64,000 nucleotides of DNA from an uncultured Ruminococcus sp. (GCF_902762735.1 NZ_CACWPP010000005.1:1-64000); one strand, 5' to 3'; shown: positions 16,274 to 25,218, counted from the stretch's first letter. Notes: generated by a model from the sequence alone, not told the origin. A program made the numbers and translations.

Positions 16274-16876
16274 ATGAAGCCTGACCTGAAAAAAATGCAG
16301 TGGACAAGACCTCCGCGTAATTTCACTGTCGGTGAGGATAAGGTGGAGATCGTCACCGAACCGCATACCGATCTGTGGCAGAGGACTTACTATCATTTCC
16401 GCAACGACAATGCCCCTGTTTTGCAGGCTGAGAGCGATGAAAAATTCTTCTCGTTCACCGTCAGGACAGAGTTTGCGTCAGCGGTCAGATTTGACCAGTG
16501 CGGCGTTGCAGTCTACCTGGACAGCGACAACTGGGTAAAGGCATCTGTTGAGTACGAAAATGACAGTATACAGCGTCTTGGCAGTGTGGTCACAAACAAC
16601 GGGTATTCGGACTGGGCATCGGCGGACATCGACGCTTCGGTGAAAGTAATGTGGTTCAGGCTGAGCCGCCGCGAGGACGATATTTGCATAGAAAATTCGC
16701 TTGACGGCGTGAATTTCAGCCAGATGCGCATCTGCCACCTGTTCAGCCTGAAAGATACCATAAAATTCGGCATCTACGCATGCAGTCCCGAAGAGTCGTC
16801 ATTCAAGGCTGTTTTCACGGATATGGAGGTCAGTGAATGCAAGTGGCTCGCACATGACGGTCAGCAGCCCGACTGA
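16274..16876 (+). CDS. DUF1349 (concanavalin A-like lectin/glucanase fold) protein
   Basis: A 200-residue cytoplasmic protein of the DUF1349/YesU type, a beta-sandwich also found at the C-terminus of some beta-xylosidases. Visible family blocks: TDLWQRTYYHFRNDNAPVL, the strand FDQCGVAVYLDSDNWVKASVE, and WFRLSRREDDICIENSLDG. AAAAGGAG precedes the ATG. Its place between fabZ and accC is odd for a sugar-related fold. Function is unknown; it may be a passenger in the operon. Confidence 0.8.
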   Translation: MKPDLKKMQWTRPPRNFTVGEDKVEIVTEPHTDLWQRTYYHFRNDNAPVLQAESDEKFFSFTVRTEFASAVRFDQCGVAVYLDSDNWVKASVEYENDSIQRLGSVVTNNGYSDWASADIDASVKVMWFRLSRREDDICIENSLDGVNFSQMRICHLFSLKDTIKFGIYACSPEESSFKAVFTDMEVSECKWLAHDGQQPD

Positions 16877-16989
16877 TGAAAAACTTGTCGCGGCAGTTAC
16901 AGCTCAGCGCTTGTGGATACTGCGTGCGGATATGAGCGCTGAATATCGTGAGAGCTGTGTCGTTTACAATAGTTCTGCCGCATCTTTTC

Positions 16990-17025
16990 TCCCGCCGACG
17001 GCGAGAGGAAAGATACCGCAGCTGC
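16990..17025. other. Degenerate hairpin in the DUF1349-accC gap
   Basis: CTTTTCTCCCGCCG with GGCGAGAGGAAAG resembles the central hairpin of family A but lacks the element ends. It may be a remnant. The rest of this 190-base gap shows only the GAGGAG ribosome site of accC. Confidence 0.4.
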
Positions 17026-17066
17026 ATAAACAGCTGATAAATATTTTCCTTATCGAGGAGTAAGAT

Positions 17067-18434
17067 ATGTTAAAAAAAGTTCTGATAGCCAACCGCGGCG
17101 AGATAGCGGTGCGTGTTATACGCGCCTGCCGTGAGCTTGGCATAAAAACTGTGGCGGTTTATTCCACCGCCGACAAAAATGCACTGCATGCCATGCTCGC
17201 TGATGAAGCAGTCTGCATCGGCGGTCCGCAGAGCAAGGACAGCTACCTGAATGTACGCGCGATAATCTCAGCCTGCGAGATAACAGGTGCTGAGGCTATC
17301 CACCCCGGTTTCGGTTTTCTGTCAGAGAACCCCGCTTTCGCCCGCATGTGCGAAAAGTGCGGCATTATTTTCATAGGTCCGCGTGCGACTTCCATCGAGA
17401 TGCTGGGAGACAAGGCGCAGGCTAAAGAAACTATGAAAGAGAACGGCGTACCTGTAATAATGGGCAGTGACGGCGCTATTTCCAATATACACGCTGCAAA
17501 GACCCTCGCGCGAGACCTGGGCTACCCTGTGCTGGTAAAGGCATCGGCAGGCGGCGGCGGACGCGGCATACGGATCGTGGAGAGCGAGGAAGAGCTTGAA
17601 CCGATGATGAAGGCTGCACGTCAGGAGGCGCTGGCATGCTTCGGAAACGATGAAGTTTATATAGAGAAGTTCATCAAAGACCCTAAGCACATCGAGATAC
17701 AGATACTTGCCGACGACTATGGCGACGTGATATATCTGGGTGAGCGCGACTGCTCGATGCAGCGCAGGAGACAGAAAGTTCTGGAAGAAGCACCCTCGCC
17801 TGCAAGTTTTATGACGGAGGAGCTTCGTGCAAAAATGGGTAAGGCTGCTGTGACTGCGGCAAGAGTATGCGGTTACAGGAATGCGGGCACGATAGAATTT
17901 CTGGTGGACAGAAACGGCAATTTCTATTTTATGGAGATGAACACGCGAATACAGGTCGAACACCCGATCACGGAGGCTGTAACGGGCATTGACCTTGTTA
18001 AGCAGCAGCTCCTTATAGCGGGCGGCGAAAGGCTCACGATAAAGCAGGAAGATGTCAAGCTGACAGGTCACGCGATAGAGTGCAGGATAAATGCGGAGGA
18101 CCCTGCCAAGGATTTCCGCCCGTCACCCGGAAAGATAAACACGATGTTCATACCCGGCGGATTTGGCGTGCGTGTGGACACGGCGGCTTATCCCGGATAT
18201 GAGATACCGCCTTACTACGATTCGATGATAGGCAAGCTGATAGTACACGGCAAGACCCGCGAAGAAGCCATAGCTAAAATGAACTGGGCACTGGCTGAGT
18301 TCATCGTTGACGGCGTTGCCACAAACGTTGATTTCCAGCTGAAACTCATACGCCGCCCAGAGTTCATTGACGGCAACTACGACAACGGTTTCCTCAACCG
18401 CACGGATATACTTGCCGATGAAAGAGGTGAATAA
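17067..18434 (+). CDS. accC: Biotin carboxylase of acetyl-CoA carboxylase
   Basis: ATP-dependent carboxylation of the AccB biotin. The 455-residue length matches AccC. N-terminal KVLIANRGEIAVRVIRAC, the ATP-grasp loop KASAGGGGRGIRIV, DCSMQRRRQKVLEEAPSP and EMNTRIQVEHPITE with the catalytic Glu/Arg are all intact. GAGGAG lies upstream. The stop overlaps the accD start by one base, pointing to translational coupling. Confidence 0.96.
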   Translation: MLKKVLIANRGEIAVRVIRACRELGIKTVAVYSTADKNALHAMLADEAVCIGGPQSKDSYLNVRAIISACEITGAEAIHPGFGFLSENPAFARMCEKCGIIFIGPRATSIEMLGDKAQAKETMKENGVPVIMGSDGAISNIHAAKTLARDLGYPVLVKASAGGGGRGIRIVESEEELEPMMKAARQEALACFGNDEVYIEKFIKDPKHIEIQILADDYGDVIYLGERDCSMQRRRQKVLEEAPSPASFMTEELRAKMGKAAVTAARVCGYRNAGTIEFLVDRNGNFYFMEMNTRIQVEHPITEAVTGIDLVKQQLLIAGGERLTIKQEDVKLTGHAIECRINAEDPAKDFRPSPGKINTMFIPGGFGVRVDTAAYPGYEIPPYYDSMIGKLIVHGKTREEAIAKMNWALAEFIVDGVATNVDFQLKLIRRPEFIDGNYDNGFLNRTDILADERGE

Positions 18435-19330
18435 TGATGCAGTTCGATGAATTTTTTTCGGTCGTAAGGCAAAGACTGGGCAGTGACAAGGGCGATGAAA
18501 GCTCTAAGAAAAAGACAGATATTCCCGCAGGACTGCTCTTCAAATGCCCGCGCTGCCGCAGTGTGACTTTCATCGAAGAGTTTGAGCGCAACGGCAAGGT
18601 CTGCCCCAACTGCAACTACCACTCACGCCTGACTGCCCGCGAAAGGCTCAGGATAACTGCTGATGACGGCAGTTTCCGTGAGTTTGACAGAAAGATGATC
18701 TCAAAAAACCCCATAGACTTTCCAGGCTATGATGCAAAGCAGAAAGAACTGCGCGAAAAGACGGGGCTTAACGATGCGGTGCTGACGGGCAGGGCTAAGA
18801 TACACCACGAAGATGTGGTGCTGATAGTGATGGACTCAAACTACATGATGGCTTCTATGGGAAGCGTGGTGGGCGAACGCATCACACGCGCCATAGAGTA
18901 CGCCACCGAGAAAAAACTCCCTGTTGTGGCTTTTACTGCATCGGGCGGCGCACGCATGCAGGAAGGCATAGTTTCGCTGATGCAGATGGCTAAGACATCG
19001 GGCGCTGTGGCAAGGCATAACGAAGCGGGCGGGCTGTACATATCTGTTATGACAGACCCCACCACAGGCGGCGTGACAGCCAGCTTTGCCTCGCTGGGCG
19101 ACATAATTATCGCTGAGCCGAAAGTGCTTATAGGCTTTGCGGGCAGGCGCGTCATTGAGGGCACGATAAAGCAGAAGCTCCCCGATGATTTCCAGTCGGC
19201 AGAATTCATGCTTGAAAACGGCTTTGTGGATATGATAGTTGAGCGAAACAAGATGCGCCGCGTGCTGGCACACCTTATCAGACTTCACAGAATGCCTGAG
19301 ATAAAGGAGGTCGGGAGCGATGATAAATGA
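18434..19330 (+). CDS. accD: Acetyl-CoA carboxylase carboxyltransferase subunit beta
   Basis: Beta half of the carboxyltransferase that moves CO2 from biotin to acetyl-CoA. The 298-residue protein has the N-terminal zinc ribbon CPRC...CPNC (about C38, C41, C57, C60). The crotonase-like fold includes ASGGARMQEGIVSLMQMAK and DPTTGGVTASFASLGD. It overlaps accC by one base and accA by 11 bases. Confidence 0.95.
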   Translation: MMQFDEFFSVVRQRLGSDKGDESSKKKTDIPAGLLFKCPRCRSVTFIEEFERNGKVCPNCNYHSRLTARERLRITADDGSFREFDRKMISKNPIDFPGYDAKQKELREKTGLNDAVLTGRAKIHHEDVVLIVMDSNYMMASMGSVVGERITRAIEYATEKKLPVVAFTASGGARMQEGIVSLMQMAKTSGAVARHNEAGGLYISVMTDPTTGGVTASFASLGDIIIAEPKVLIGFAGRRVIEGTIKQKLPDDFQSAEFMLENGFVDMIVERNKMRRVLAHLIRLHRMPEIKEVGSDDK

Positions 19331-20180
19331 ACCACTTTCCGCCAGCCGCAGGCTGGATATAATCAGACACAAGGGCAGACCCACCGCCCTCGACTACATA
19401 CCGATGATATTTGACGAGTTCTTTGAGCTTCACGGAGACAGGCTTTGCGGCGATGACAGGGCTATAATCGGCGGCGTGGCATCCTTTCACGGCACGCCTG
19501 TAACGGTCATCGCGGAGGTCAAGGGACGCGACCTGGAGGAAAATCAGCAGTGCAACTTCGGCATGCCACACCCTGAGGGCTACCGCAAGGCGCTGAGGCT
19601 CGCTAAGCAGGCTGAGAAGTTCCACAGACCCATCATATGCCTTGTGGACACTCCCGGTGCTTATCCCGGAGTAGAGGCTGAGAAGCGCGGTCAGGGCGAG
19701 GCTATCGCCCGCAATATAATGGAGTTTATGATGCTGAAAACGCCTGTTATCTCCATCATATTAGGCGAAGGCGGTTCGGGCGGTGCGCTGGCACTGGCGG
19801 TGTGCGATGAACTTGCTATGCTGGAAAACTCGCTTTACTCGGTAATATCGCCAAAGGGCTTTGCGAGCATTCTCTGGAAAGATGCTTCACGCGAGCGGGA
19901 AGCATGCGATATAATGAAGATAACCGCAGAAGATCTGGTGCGCTTAAAGGTCTGCGACCGCGTTATACCCGAAGCGGACGGCGGTGCGCACAACGATCCT
20001 CAGCTGACTGCTGAGAACATTTCTGCATATATTTCAGAAAGTCTGCAAAATTTACAAAGAAAATTTCAAAAAGGGCTTGACGAAATGCTAAATAGTCGTT
20101 ATAATAAGTTTAGAGTTGTCGGAGACTTTGATGAGTTTCCGCATTCTGATACACAGCCGTCAGATAATGCGGCTGAATGA
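19320..20180 (+). CDS. accA: Acetyl-CoA carboxylase carboxyltransferase subunit alpha
   Basis: Alpha half of the carboxyltransferase, 286 residues. Family blocks present: GRDLEENQQCNFGMPHPEG, DTPGAYPGVEAEKRGQGEA, GEGGSGGALALAVCDELAML and SPKGFASILWKD. The start lies 11 bases inside accD after AAAGGAGG, the usual coupling for the equimolar subunits. The C-terminal 20 residues are acidic and variable. Confidence 0.95.
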   Translation: MINEPLSASRRLDIIRHKGRPTALDYIPMIFDEFFELHGDRLCGDDRAIIGGVASFHGTPVTVIAEVKGRDLEENQQCNFGMPHPEGYRKALRLAKQAEKFHRPIICLVDTPGAYPGVEAEKRGQGEAIARNIMEFMMLKTPVISIILGEGGSGGALALAVCDELAMLENSLYSVISPKGFASILWKDASREREACDIMKITAEDLVRLKVCDRVIPEADGGAHNDPQLTAENISAYISESLQNLQRKFQKGLDEMLNSRYNKFRVVGDFDEFPHSDTQPSDNAAE

Positions 20181-20213
20181 ACCAGTTTGAGTATAGAATG
20201 GAGGGAAATGAAC

Positions 20214-20447
20214 ATGGTATTTGACAAGATTCGTGAGATCATTGTTGAGCAGCTTGACGTTGACGAGGACAAGGTCACTACTGACGCTTCTATCACTGAA
20301 GATCTGGGTGCTGACTCTCTGGACGTTGTTGATCTGGTCATGAGCATCGAAGAGAGCTTTGATCTTGAAATTCCCGATGAAGAGGTTGAGAATATCAAGA
20401 CTGTTGGCGACATCGTTAAGTTCATCGAGGCTAAGACCGAGGACTGA
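20214..20447 (+). CDS. acpP: Acyl carrier protein
   Basis: Small acidic carrier of growing acyl chains, 77 residues. The phosphopantetheine Ser is in [12 protein letters not shown] (about S35). The start is taken as ATG 20214 ([14 protein letters not shown]), with GGAGGG eight bases upstream; ATG 20208 lies too close to the ribosome site. It is the last gene of the fab operon and is followed directly by a terminator. Confidence 0.94.
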   Translation: MVFDKIREIIVEQLDVDEDKVTTDASITEDLGADSLDVVDLVMSIEESFDLEIPDEEVENIKTVGDIVKFIEAKTED

Positions 20448-20465
20448 TATGCTGTCAATTTACAA

Positions 20466-20489
20466 AAGTCCGCTTATGCGGGCTTTTTT
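20466..20489 (+). terminator. Terminator of the fab operon
   Basis: AAGTCCGC/GCGGGCTT stem with a TTAT loop and a run of T, 18 bases past the acpP stop. Confidence 0.85.
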
Positions 20490-20494
20490 CTTTT

Positions 20495-20645
20495 ATGACT
20501 ATCCCTTTAGCACACCAACTAAAAATGCGGTGAACAAAAGGATAATTGAGCGCCCCATATCTTTCCCCCGCCTGCGGCGGGGGAAAGATAAAGATATAGT
20601 TCTGTATAGCCGCTGTTTTTGTGGTGTGTCAGCGGGATAACCACA
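20495..20645 (-). mobile_element. MITE-like element, family A, copy 5 (reverse orientation)
   Basis: A 151-bp element in reverse orientation, starting ATGACTATCCCTTTAGCACA and ending GTGTGTCAGCGGGATAACCA, with a central TTTCCCCCGCC/GGCGGGGGAAA hairpin. TTTTCTTTT is directly repeated at 20486-20494 and 20646-20654; the left copy is the T-run of the fab terminator, so the element went into the terminator tail. Confidence 0.8.
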
Positions 20646-20659
20646 TTTTCTTTTGGGTC

Positions 20660-20696
20660 AAAAAAGTGCGCAGACGTTTTTTCGTCTGCGCACTTT
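20660..20696 (-). terminator. Terminator of the GH95-GH26 operon
   Basis: AAAGTGCGCAGACG pairs with CGTCTGCGCACTTT, followed by T on the minus strand. The arms are symmetrical so it may act in both directions. It lies just past the GH26 stop. Confidence 0.85.
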
Positions 20697-20700
20697 ATGG

Positions 20701-22428
20701 TTATTCAGCCTTGCTTTCGTCTTTCTTTTCAGATTCAGCTTTTCCCTCTGCTTTTTTGACCTCTTCTGCCATCGTCATAAAGTCGGGCAGCTTGTCCATA
20801 GTAACTGTCAGGTCGTTATTGTACATGGTGATGATGTCCTGCTCGTCATTATAAGCCTGAGACAGCCCGCCGTCCTCGCCTACGATGTAGCTTCCGCCCC
20901 ACTGACCGATGTATGACCACATAGCATGCTCATCAGCCATATTCTGTATCAGCGGCATACTGTCGCACTCACTCATGGCGATGGGCTTGCCGCCCGAAAT
21001 GCTCTGCAAATACAGCAGTGTGCTTGCCTGTCCGCCCTTTCCGCCGCCGTAAACGTCAGCCGAAAGCACATCGCAGTATTCACCGCCAACGAACCAGTTG
21101 GCATTCTGTGCAGACCACACCCATATCAGGTTATGCAGACCGTGATACTCGGTCATGCGCTTGTACATGGTCTTCCAGAGCCATATGTAGGCATCGGCAT
21201 CTTTGCCCCACCAGTACAGCCCGTTGGAAGCCTCCTGCAAAGGCCGCCAAAGCACGGGCACACCTTCGTCCCTGAGCTTTTCCAGCTCGGCAGACACCTT
21301 GTCTATATCGCTCATAAGCTGTAAGCATTCGGCTGTTATGCCGCCGCTCTCAGCCATATTCTCCAGCGTTTCAATGTCAAGCGCCGCCACATCTTCTTTA
21401 GTGACAGCCTTTGTTATATCAAAATCAGAGTTCTCTGCATAGACGCTCTCGCTGTCATCGGGCTTGTTGGGCGAAGTCCAGTTCCACATATAACCTATTA
21501 TCGCCCCGCCCGCAGATCTGCTGAGCGCTTCATTGACCTCAGCCTGTGCCTGCTCGGTATGTTCACTGCCTGTGACGTACATCATGTCGCCAAGCCTTAT
21601 GGCGGGGGACTTGCCTGTTGTCTTGCGGATAAGCTCGCTCTCATAGCTTGTGCCTATCGTATCGTTCTGCGCAAGAAGTATCTTACTGCCGAAGCTGTCA
21701 CAGAGGTACTTGTACAGCGCTTTTGCGTTGTACTCGGCTTTTTTGTCGGAGAGACTGCCGCCTGCCGCAGTCAGTTTCAGCTTGCTTATCTCATCGCTCG
21801 CCGTCACCTGCACGCAGTCAATGTCCATACGCCCGCTGACGGGTATGAAAGCCAGCTTGTTCTCGCCCTTTTTCAGCTTTATGTTACGGAATGTACGCCC
21901 CTCGAACTTCTCGGTCTTATCCAGCGTGAACTCGCTTATCTTACTGCCGTTAAGACTGATGCCGCCCTCAGAAAGTTCATCAGCCGCCACTGTCAGTGTG
22001 ATGTTATAATACTGCTCACCAGGCACTTCAAAGGTCACAGACCAGTCAGCTTCGTCACTGATGTTGGTAACATAGCCGTCACCCTTATATCCCTTGCGGT
22101 TCACAGCGCCTGTCGCACTGCCGCTGACGGTGCCTGCCTCAGCCTGATATACCTCATCAAACTTCTCGTATTTCAGTTCCGCAGGCTTTATCTTCACTTC
22201 GCTGAAAGTCTTGACCTCTTCTTTTGTCTCTTCTTCAACAGGCACAGGTGTCAGCGCTTCTTCCTCATTGGTCAGCGTGTCCTCAGCGTCTGTGACGATG
22301 TCCTCATCAGCCGTCAGCACAGTCTGTTCCACCGAGACTTCCGTGTTCTCCTGTATCTCTTTGCCGCAGCCCGCAAGCCCTGCCGCAAGCACTGCCGCGA
22401 TGACAGCAGATATAAACCTCATTTTCAT
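20701..22428 (-). CDS. Surface GH26 beta-mannanase lipoprotein with CBM35-like domain
   Basis: A 575-residue predicted lipoprotein (lipobox LAGCG, Cys21). An acidic linker (about 25-85) is followed by a CBM35-like beta-sandwich (about 92-211, beginning YQAEAGTVSG). A GH26 barrel then spans about 235-550. The acid/base Glu is in LWRPLQEAS (about E399) and the nucleophile Glu in PIAMSECDS (about E487). GH26 members mostly hydrolyse beta-1,4-mannan internally. The gene ends a minus-strand operon with a GH95 enzyme and a small membrane protein. The products could feed the GH130 phosphorylase at the window start, an inference from pathway logic. Confidence 0.88.
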   Translation of the reverse strand: MKMRFISAVIAAVLAAGLAGCGKEIQENTEVSVEQTVLTADEDIVTDAEDTLTNEEEALTPVPVEEETKEEVKTFSEVKIKPAELKYEKFDEVYQAEAGTVSGSATGAVNRKGYKGDGYVTNISDEADWSVTFEVPGEQYYNITLTVAADELSEGGISLNGSKISEFTLDKTEKFEGRTFRNIKLKKGENKLAFIPVSGRMDIDCVQVTASDEISKLKLTAAGGSLSDKKAEYNAKALYKYLCDSFGSKILLAQNDTIGTSYESELIRKTTGKSPAIRLGDMMYVTGSEHTEQAQAEVNEALSRSAGGAIIGYMWNWTSPNKPDDSESVYAENSDFDITKAVTKEDVAALDIETLENMAESGGITAECLQLMSDIDKVSAELEKLRDEGVPVLWRPLQEASNGLYWWGKDADAYIWLWKTMYKRMTEYHGLHNLIWVWSAQNANWFVGGEYCDVLSADVYGGGKGGQASTLLYLQSISGGKPIAMSECDSMPLIQNMADEHAMWSYIGQWGGSYIVGEDGGLSQAYNDEQDIITMYNNDLTVTMDKLPDFMTMAEEVKKAEGKAESEKKDESKAE

Positions 22429-22467
22429 TTTACTATCCTCTCTTCACCATCTTACACAAATACCCGC

Positions 22468-22674
22468 TCAGTCTTTACGAGCCTTTCTCAGCTTAAACAG
22501 CCTGACTGTCGTGTATGCCACCGCAGGCACACCCACAGCACAGACCGCCGCACACACCGCTTTAACGATGACAGGCAGTTCCACCGATGCCAAATTGCAC
22601 ACATTCATCGTCAGCGCCGCAATACTTATGACCAGCAGACTGATGCTCCATATCTTTCTTAATTTTTCTTCCAT
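22468..22674 (-). CDS. Small two-helix membrane protein, unknown
   Basis: A 68-residue protein with two hydrophobic stretches (about 10-30 and 34-56) and a basic C-terminus (FKLRKARKD). A GAGGAG site precedes the ATG. It sits between the GH95 and GH26 genes on the same strand with short gaps, so it is co-transcribed. No family recognised. Confidence 0.65.
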   Translation of the reverse strand: MEEKLRKIWSISLLVISIAALTMNVCNLASVELPVIVKAVCAAVCAVGVPAVAYTTVRLFKLRKARKD

Positions 22675-22693
22675 AATGTCATCTCCTCTGTAT

Positions 22694-24979
22694 TTATGCG
22701 AAAACTATCTCAGCGCATTCGCCTGCGTTCATATTCAGTTCGATGCAGTCACCTGATGTTACATGATCTGCCGATACGCTCTTTATCTCACGCCCGTCAG
22801 GGATCACCAGCCTGCACTTTTCGCCTTTAAGGGACTTTATCACGCATTTCACGGGCTTGCCGTCAGCCCAGTCACAGTCTACCGCAAAGCCGCCCCGCGC
22901 TCTAAGACCTCTGAAATGACCGTTCTTCCAGTCGGGGCTTAATGCGGGCAGAAGTTCTATCTCGCCGCACTCGCTCTGCAAAAGGCTTTCCGCTATGCCT
23001 GCCGCCGCGCCGAAATTACCGTCTATCTGGAAAGGCGGGTGCATATCGAACAGATTGTCAGATGTGGAGTTTTCAAGCAGTGCCGCGATGTTCTCCTTTA
23101 CCTTGACGCCGTCATGCAGACGCGCCCAGTGGTTTATTATCCAAGCCCTCGACCAGCCTGTGTGACCGCCGCCGTGCGCCAGTCTGCGCTCGATGGTCGC
23201 CCGCGCCGCCGATGCGAGTTCGGGGGTCTTTCTGTATGAGATAATATCGGCAGGGTATAGTGCGAACAGCTGGCTTATATGCCTGTGACCCGGTTCAGCT
23301 TCGTCGTAGTCCTCAGCCCACTCCATTATCTGACCGTACTTGCCTATCTGCGGTTTCGGGAGTTTTTCACGCATACCTTTCAGCTTTTCTCTGTACCCGA
23401 CATCTATGCCCAGCACTTCGCCCGCTTCTATCACTGCTGTGAACAGTTCGTATATTATCTGGCTGTCCATAGAGGGTCCCATGCAGACAGAACCTTTCGC
23501 GCCGCTTGCCGTGATATAGGTGTTTTCAGGCGATACGGAGGGGCAGGTCACAAGCTGACCCTTGCCGTTGTCGATAAGGAAATCCACAAAGAACAGCGAT
23601 GCTTCTTTCAGCGTATCGTACTTCTCTGCAAGGAACTCTCTGTCGCGGCTGTAAAGCCAGTGTTCCCATATATGCGTACAAAGCCATGCCGCGCCTGTCA
23701 CCCACTGTGTACCAGGCATCCACAAGTCCTGCGGCGCAGTATCGCCCCAGATGTCTGTATTGTGGTGGCAGACAAAGCCGCCGCAGCCATACATCTCCCT
23801 TGCTGTTTCACGTCCGTTGGGGCGCATTCTCTCTATATGATCGAACAGGGGCATATGCAGGTCGCCCAGATCGGCGACTTCTGCCAGCCAGTAGTTCATC
23901 TCGGTATTTATATTCACGGTAAATCGGCAGCCCCATGCAGGCCACATATCCTTGTTCCAGATGCCCTGCAAATTCAGCGGGAGCGTACCCTCGCGGCTGC
24001 CAGAGATCATAAGGTATCTGCCAAAGTCGAAATACAGGCTGACCAAGCCGTTGTCAACGCCGCCCTCTTTCACCGACTTCAATCTCTCATCGGTGGGCAG
24101 GCTGTCATTTTCGCCCTCATCAAAGACTATCTCCGTCCTGTCAAAATAACTGCGGTAGTCCTCAATATGTTCTTTCAGCAGTTCTTCAAAATCTTTCTCT
24201 GCCGCTGTGATAACGTCCAGTTCGGCAGACTTCTTATAATCGCTGACGCGGCAGCTTGTCTGCGCACCTATGAGTATGGTCACGCTGTCACAGCCCTCAG
24301 TGACGATGCTGCTGCCCCATCTGTGTACGCTGCCGCCCACACCGATGACACGCAGATACGCCGCGAAATTTATGCCTTCCCTGCCGCCGCAGCCGCCGTA
24401 GTAGAGTATATCGGTATCGTTCACGGGGCTGTTGTCATCAAAATAATCGTCCCTGCCGTCAAGGGTAAGTTTCAGCGAGATGCTTGCCGCCTTGTCTGCC
24501 GTGATGTTTATCGCCATCACCTGTGCAGGCTCGGAACATATCACCCGCCTTGTATAATTTACGCCTTTTATGGAATATTCCGCAGTGCAAACAGCGTTTT
24601 CAAGGTCAAGGCTCCTGCACTTGTATTCGCATTCGCTCTCAAGGTGGTGCTGTATCACAAGGTCGCCCAGAGGCATATAGTGCCGCTGATTTACGGGCGT
24701 ACCGCAGAAAGCCTCCAGCACTATCTTTTCGGCTTCGGCTATCTTCTCTTCTTTAAGCAGCTGTCTTACCTTTTCAAGGTTCTCCCTAGCTGACGGATTG
24801 TTCCGCTTGCGCTGTCCGCCCGAAAATATCGAATCCTCGTTCAGCTGTATCTTCTCATAAAGCGGCTGACCGAAGCACATGCCGCCTATCCTGCCGTTAC
24901 CCACAGGAAGAGCCACGTTCCAGTCCTCCGCAGGGGCTTTGAACCATATTTTTCTGTTTCTCATCATAAGCACCGCCAT
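22694..24979 (-). CDS. GH95 alpha-L-fucosidase (or alpha-L-galactosidase)
   Basis: A 761-residue enzyme without a signal peptide, so probably cytoplasmic. The N-terminal beta domain begins WFKAPAEDWNVALPVGNGR and the LNEDSIFSGG motif follows. The (alpha/alpha)6 catalytic region carries NINTEMNYWLAEVADL, HHNTDIWGDTAPQ and GHRHISQLFALYP, all typical of GH95, which inverts alpha-1,2-L-fucosidic or related galactosidic bonds. Start: ATG 24979 is chosen, with GGAG about 11 bases upstream; ATG 24967 or 24964 are alternatives. The frame stays open another 34 codons upstream, but those lie inside an inserted hybrid element and are not considered native. Confidence 0.85.
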   Translation of the reverse strand: MAVLMMRNRKIWFKAPAEDWNVALPVGNGRIGGMCFGQPLYEKIQLNEDSIFSGGQRKRNNPSARENLEKVRQLLKEEKIAEAEKIVLEAFCGTPVNQRHYMPLGDLVIQHHLESECEYKCRSLDLENAVCTAEYSIKGVNYTRRVICSEPAQVMAINITADKAASISLKLTLDGRDDYFDDNSPVNDTDILYYGGCGGREGINFAAYLRVIGVGGSVHRWGSSIVTEGCDSVTILIGAQTSCRVSDYKKSAELDVITAAEKDFEELLKEHIEDYRSYFDRTEIVFDEGENDSLPTDERLKSVKEGGVDNGLVSLYFDFGRYLMISGSREGTLPLNLQGIWNKDMWPAWGCRFTVNINTEMNYWLAEVADLGDLHMPLFDHIERMRPNGRETAREMYGCGGFVCHHNTDIWGDTAPQDLWMPGTQWVTGAAWLCTHIWEHWLYSRDREFLAEKYDTLKEASLFFVDFLIDNGKGQLVTCPSVSPENTYITASGAKGSVCMGPSMDSQIIYELFTAVIEAGEVLGIDVGYREKLKGMREKLPKPQIGKYGQIMEWAEDYDEAEPGHRHISQLFALYPADIISYRKTPELASAARATIERRLAHGGGHTGWSRAWIINHWARLHDGVKVKENIAALLENSTSDNLFDMHPPFQIDGNFGAAAGIAESLLQSECGEIELLPALSPDWKNGHFRGLRARGGFAVDCDWADGKPVKCVIKSLKGEKCRLVIPDGREIKSVSADHVTSGDCIELNMNAGECAEIVFA

Positions 24980-24990
24980 TCTTACACAAA

Positions 24991-25133
24991 CTCCCAATTT
25001 TGATATGTATTGCTGATGATACAAAATGGCTGTTCTTTCGTATTGTTCCCCTGCTTTCGGCGGGGGAACAATATACGCCAAGAACCTTAAATTCTGTATA
25101 GCCGCTGTTTTTGTGGTGTGTCAGCGGGATAAC
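24991..25133. mobile_element. Hybrid MITE-like element (B left end, A right end)
   Basis: The left end reads TCCCAATTTTGATATGTATT (family B); the right end reads GTGTGTCAGCGGGATAACCA (family A, reversed). The two are joined near the central GC hairpin. CACAAA flanks the whole unit (24985-24990, 25134-25139). It fills the leader between the GH95 promoter and start codon. Confidence 0.7.
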
Positions 25134-25153
25134 CACAAAGACATATATATTTT

Positions 25154-25182
25154 ATTATAGCATACTCGCGTTCAAAAATCAA
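25154..25182 (-). promoter_or_regulatory. Promoter of the GH95-GH26 operon
   Basis: Minus-strand TTGATT (25182-25177) and perfect TATAAT (25159-25154) with a 17-base spacer. The inserted hybrid element lies between this promoter and the GH95 start codon. Confidence 0.75.
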
Positions 25183-25218
25183 CAAAAAAAGACAAACTGC
25201 TCGAAAATCGACCCGAAC

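Noticed and set aside
21559..24793. Long plus-strand open frames (367 and 504 codons) opposite the GH26 and GH95 genes
   Set aside because: They are shadows of the real minus-strand genes; their translations are Cys/His/Arg-rich without any family motif.
24979..25081. Extra 34 N-terminal codons of the GH95 protein
   Set aside because: They lie mostly within the inserted hybrid element and do not resemble GH95; the native start has its own ribosome site.
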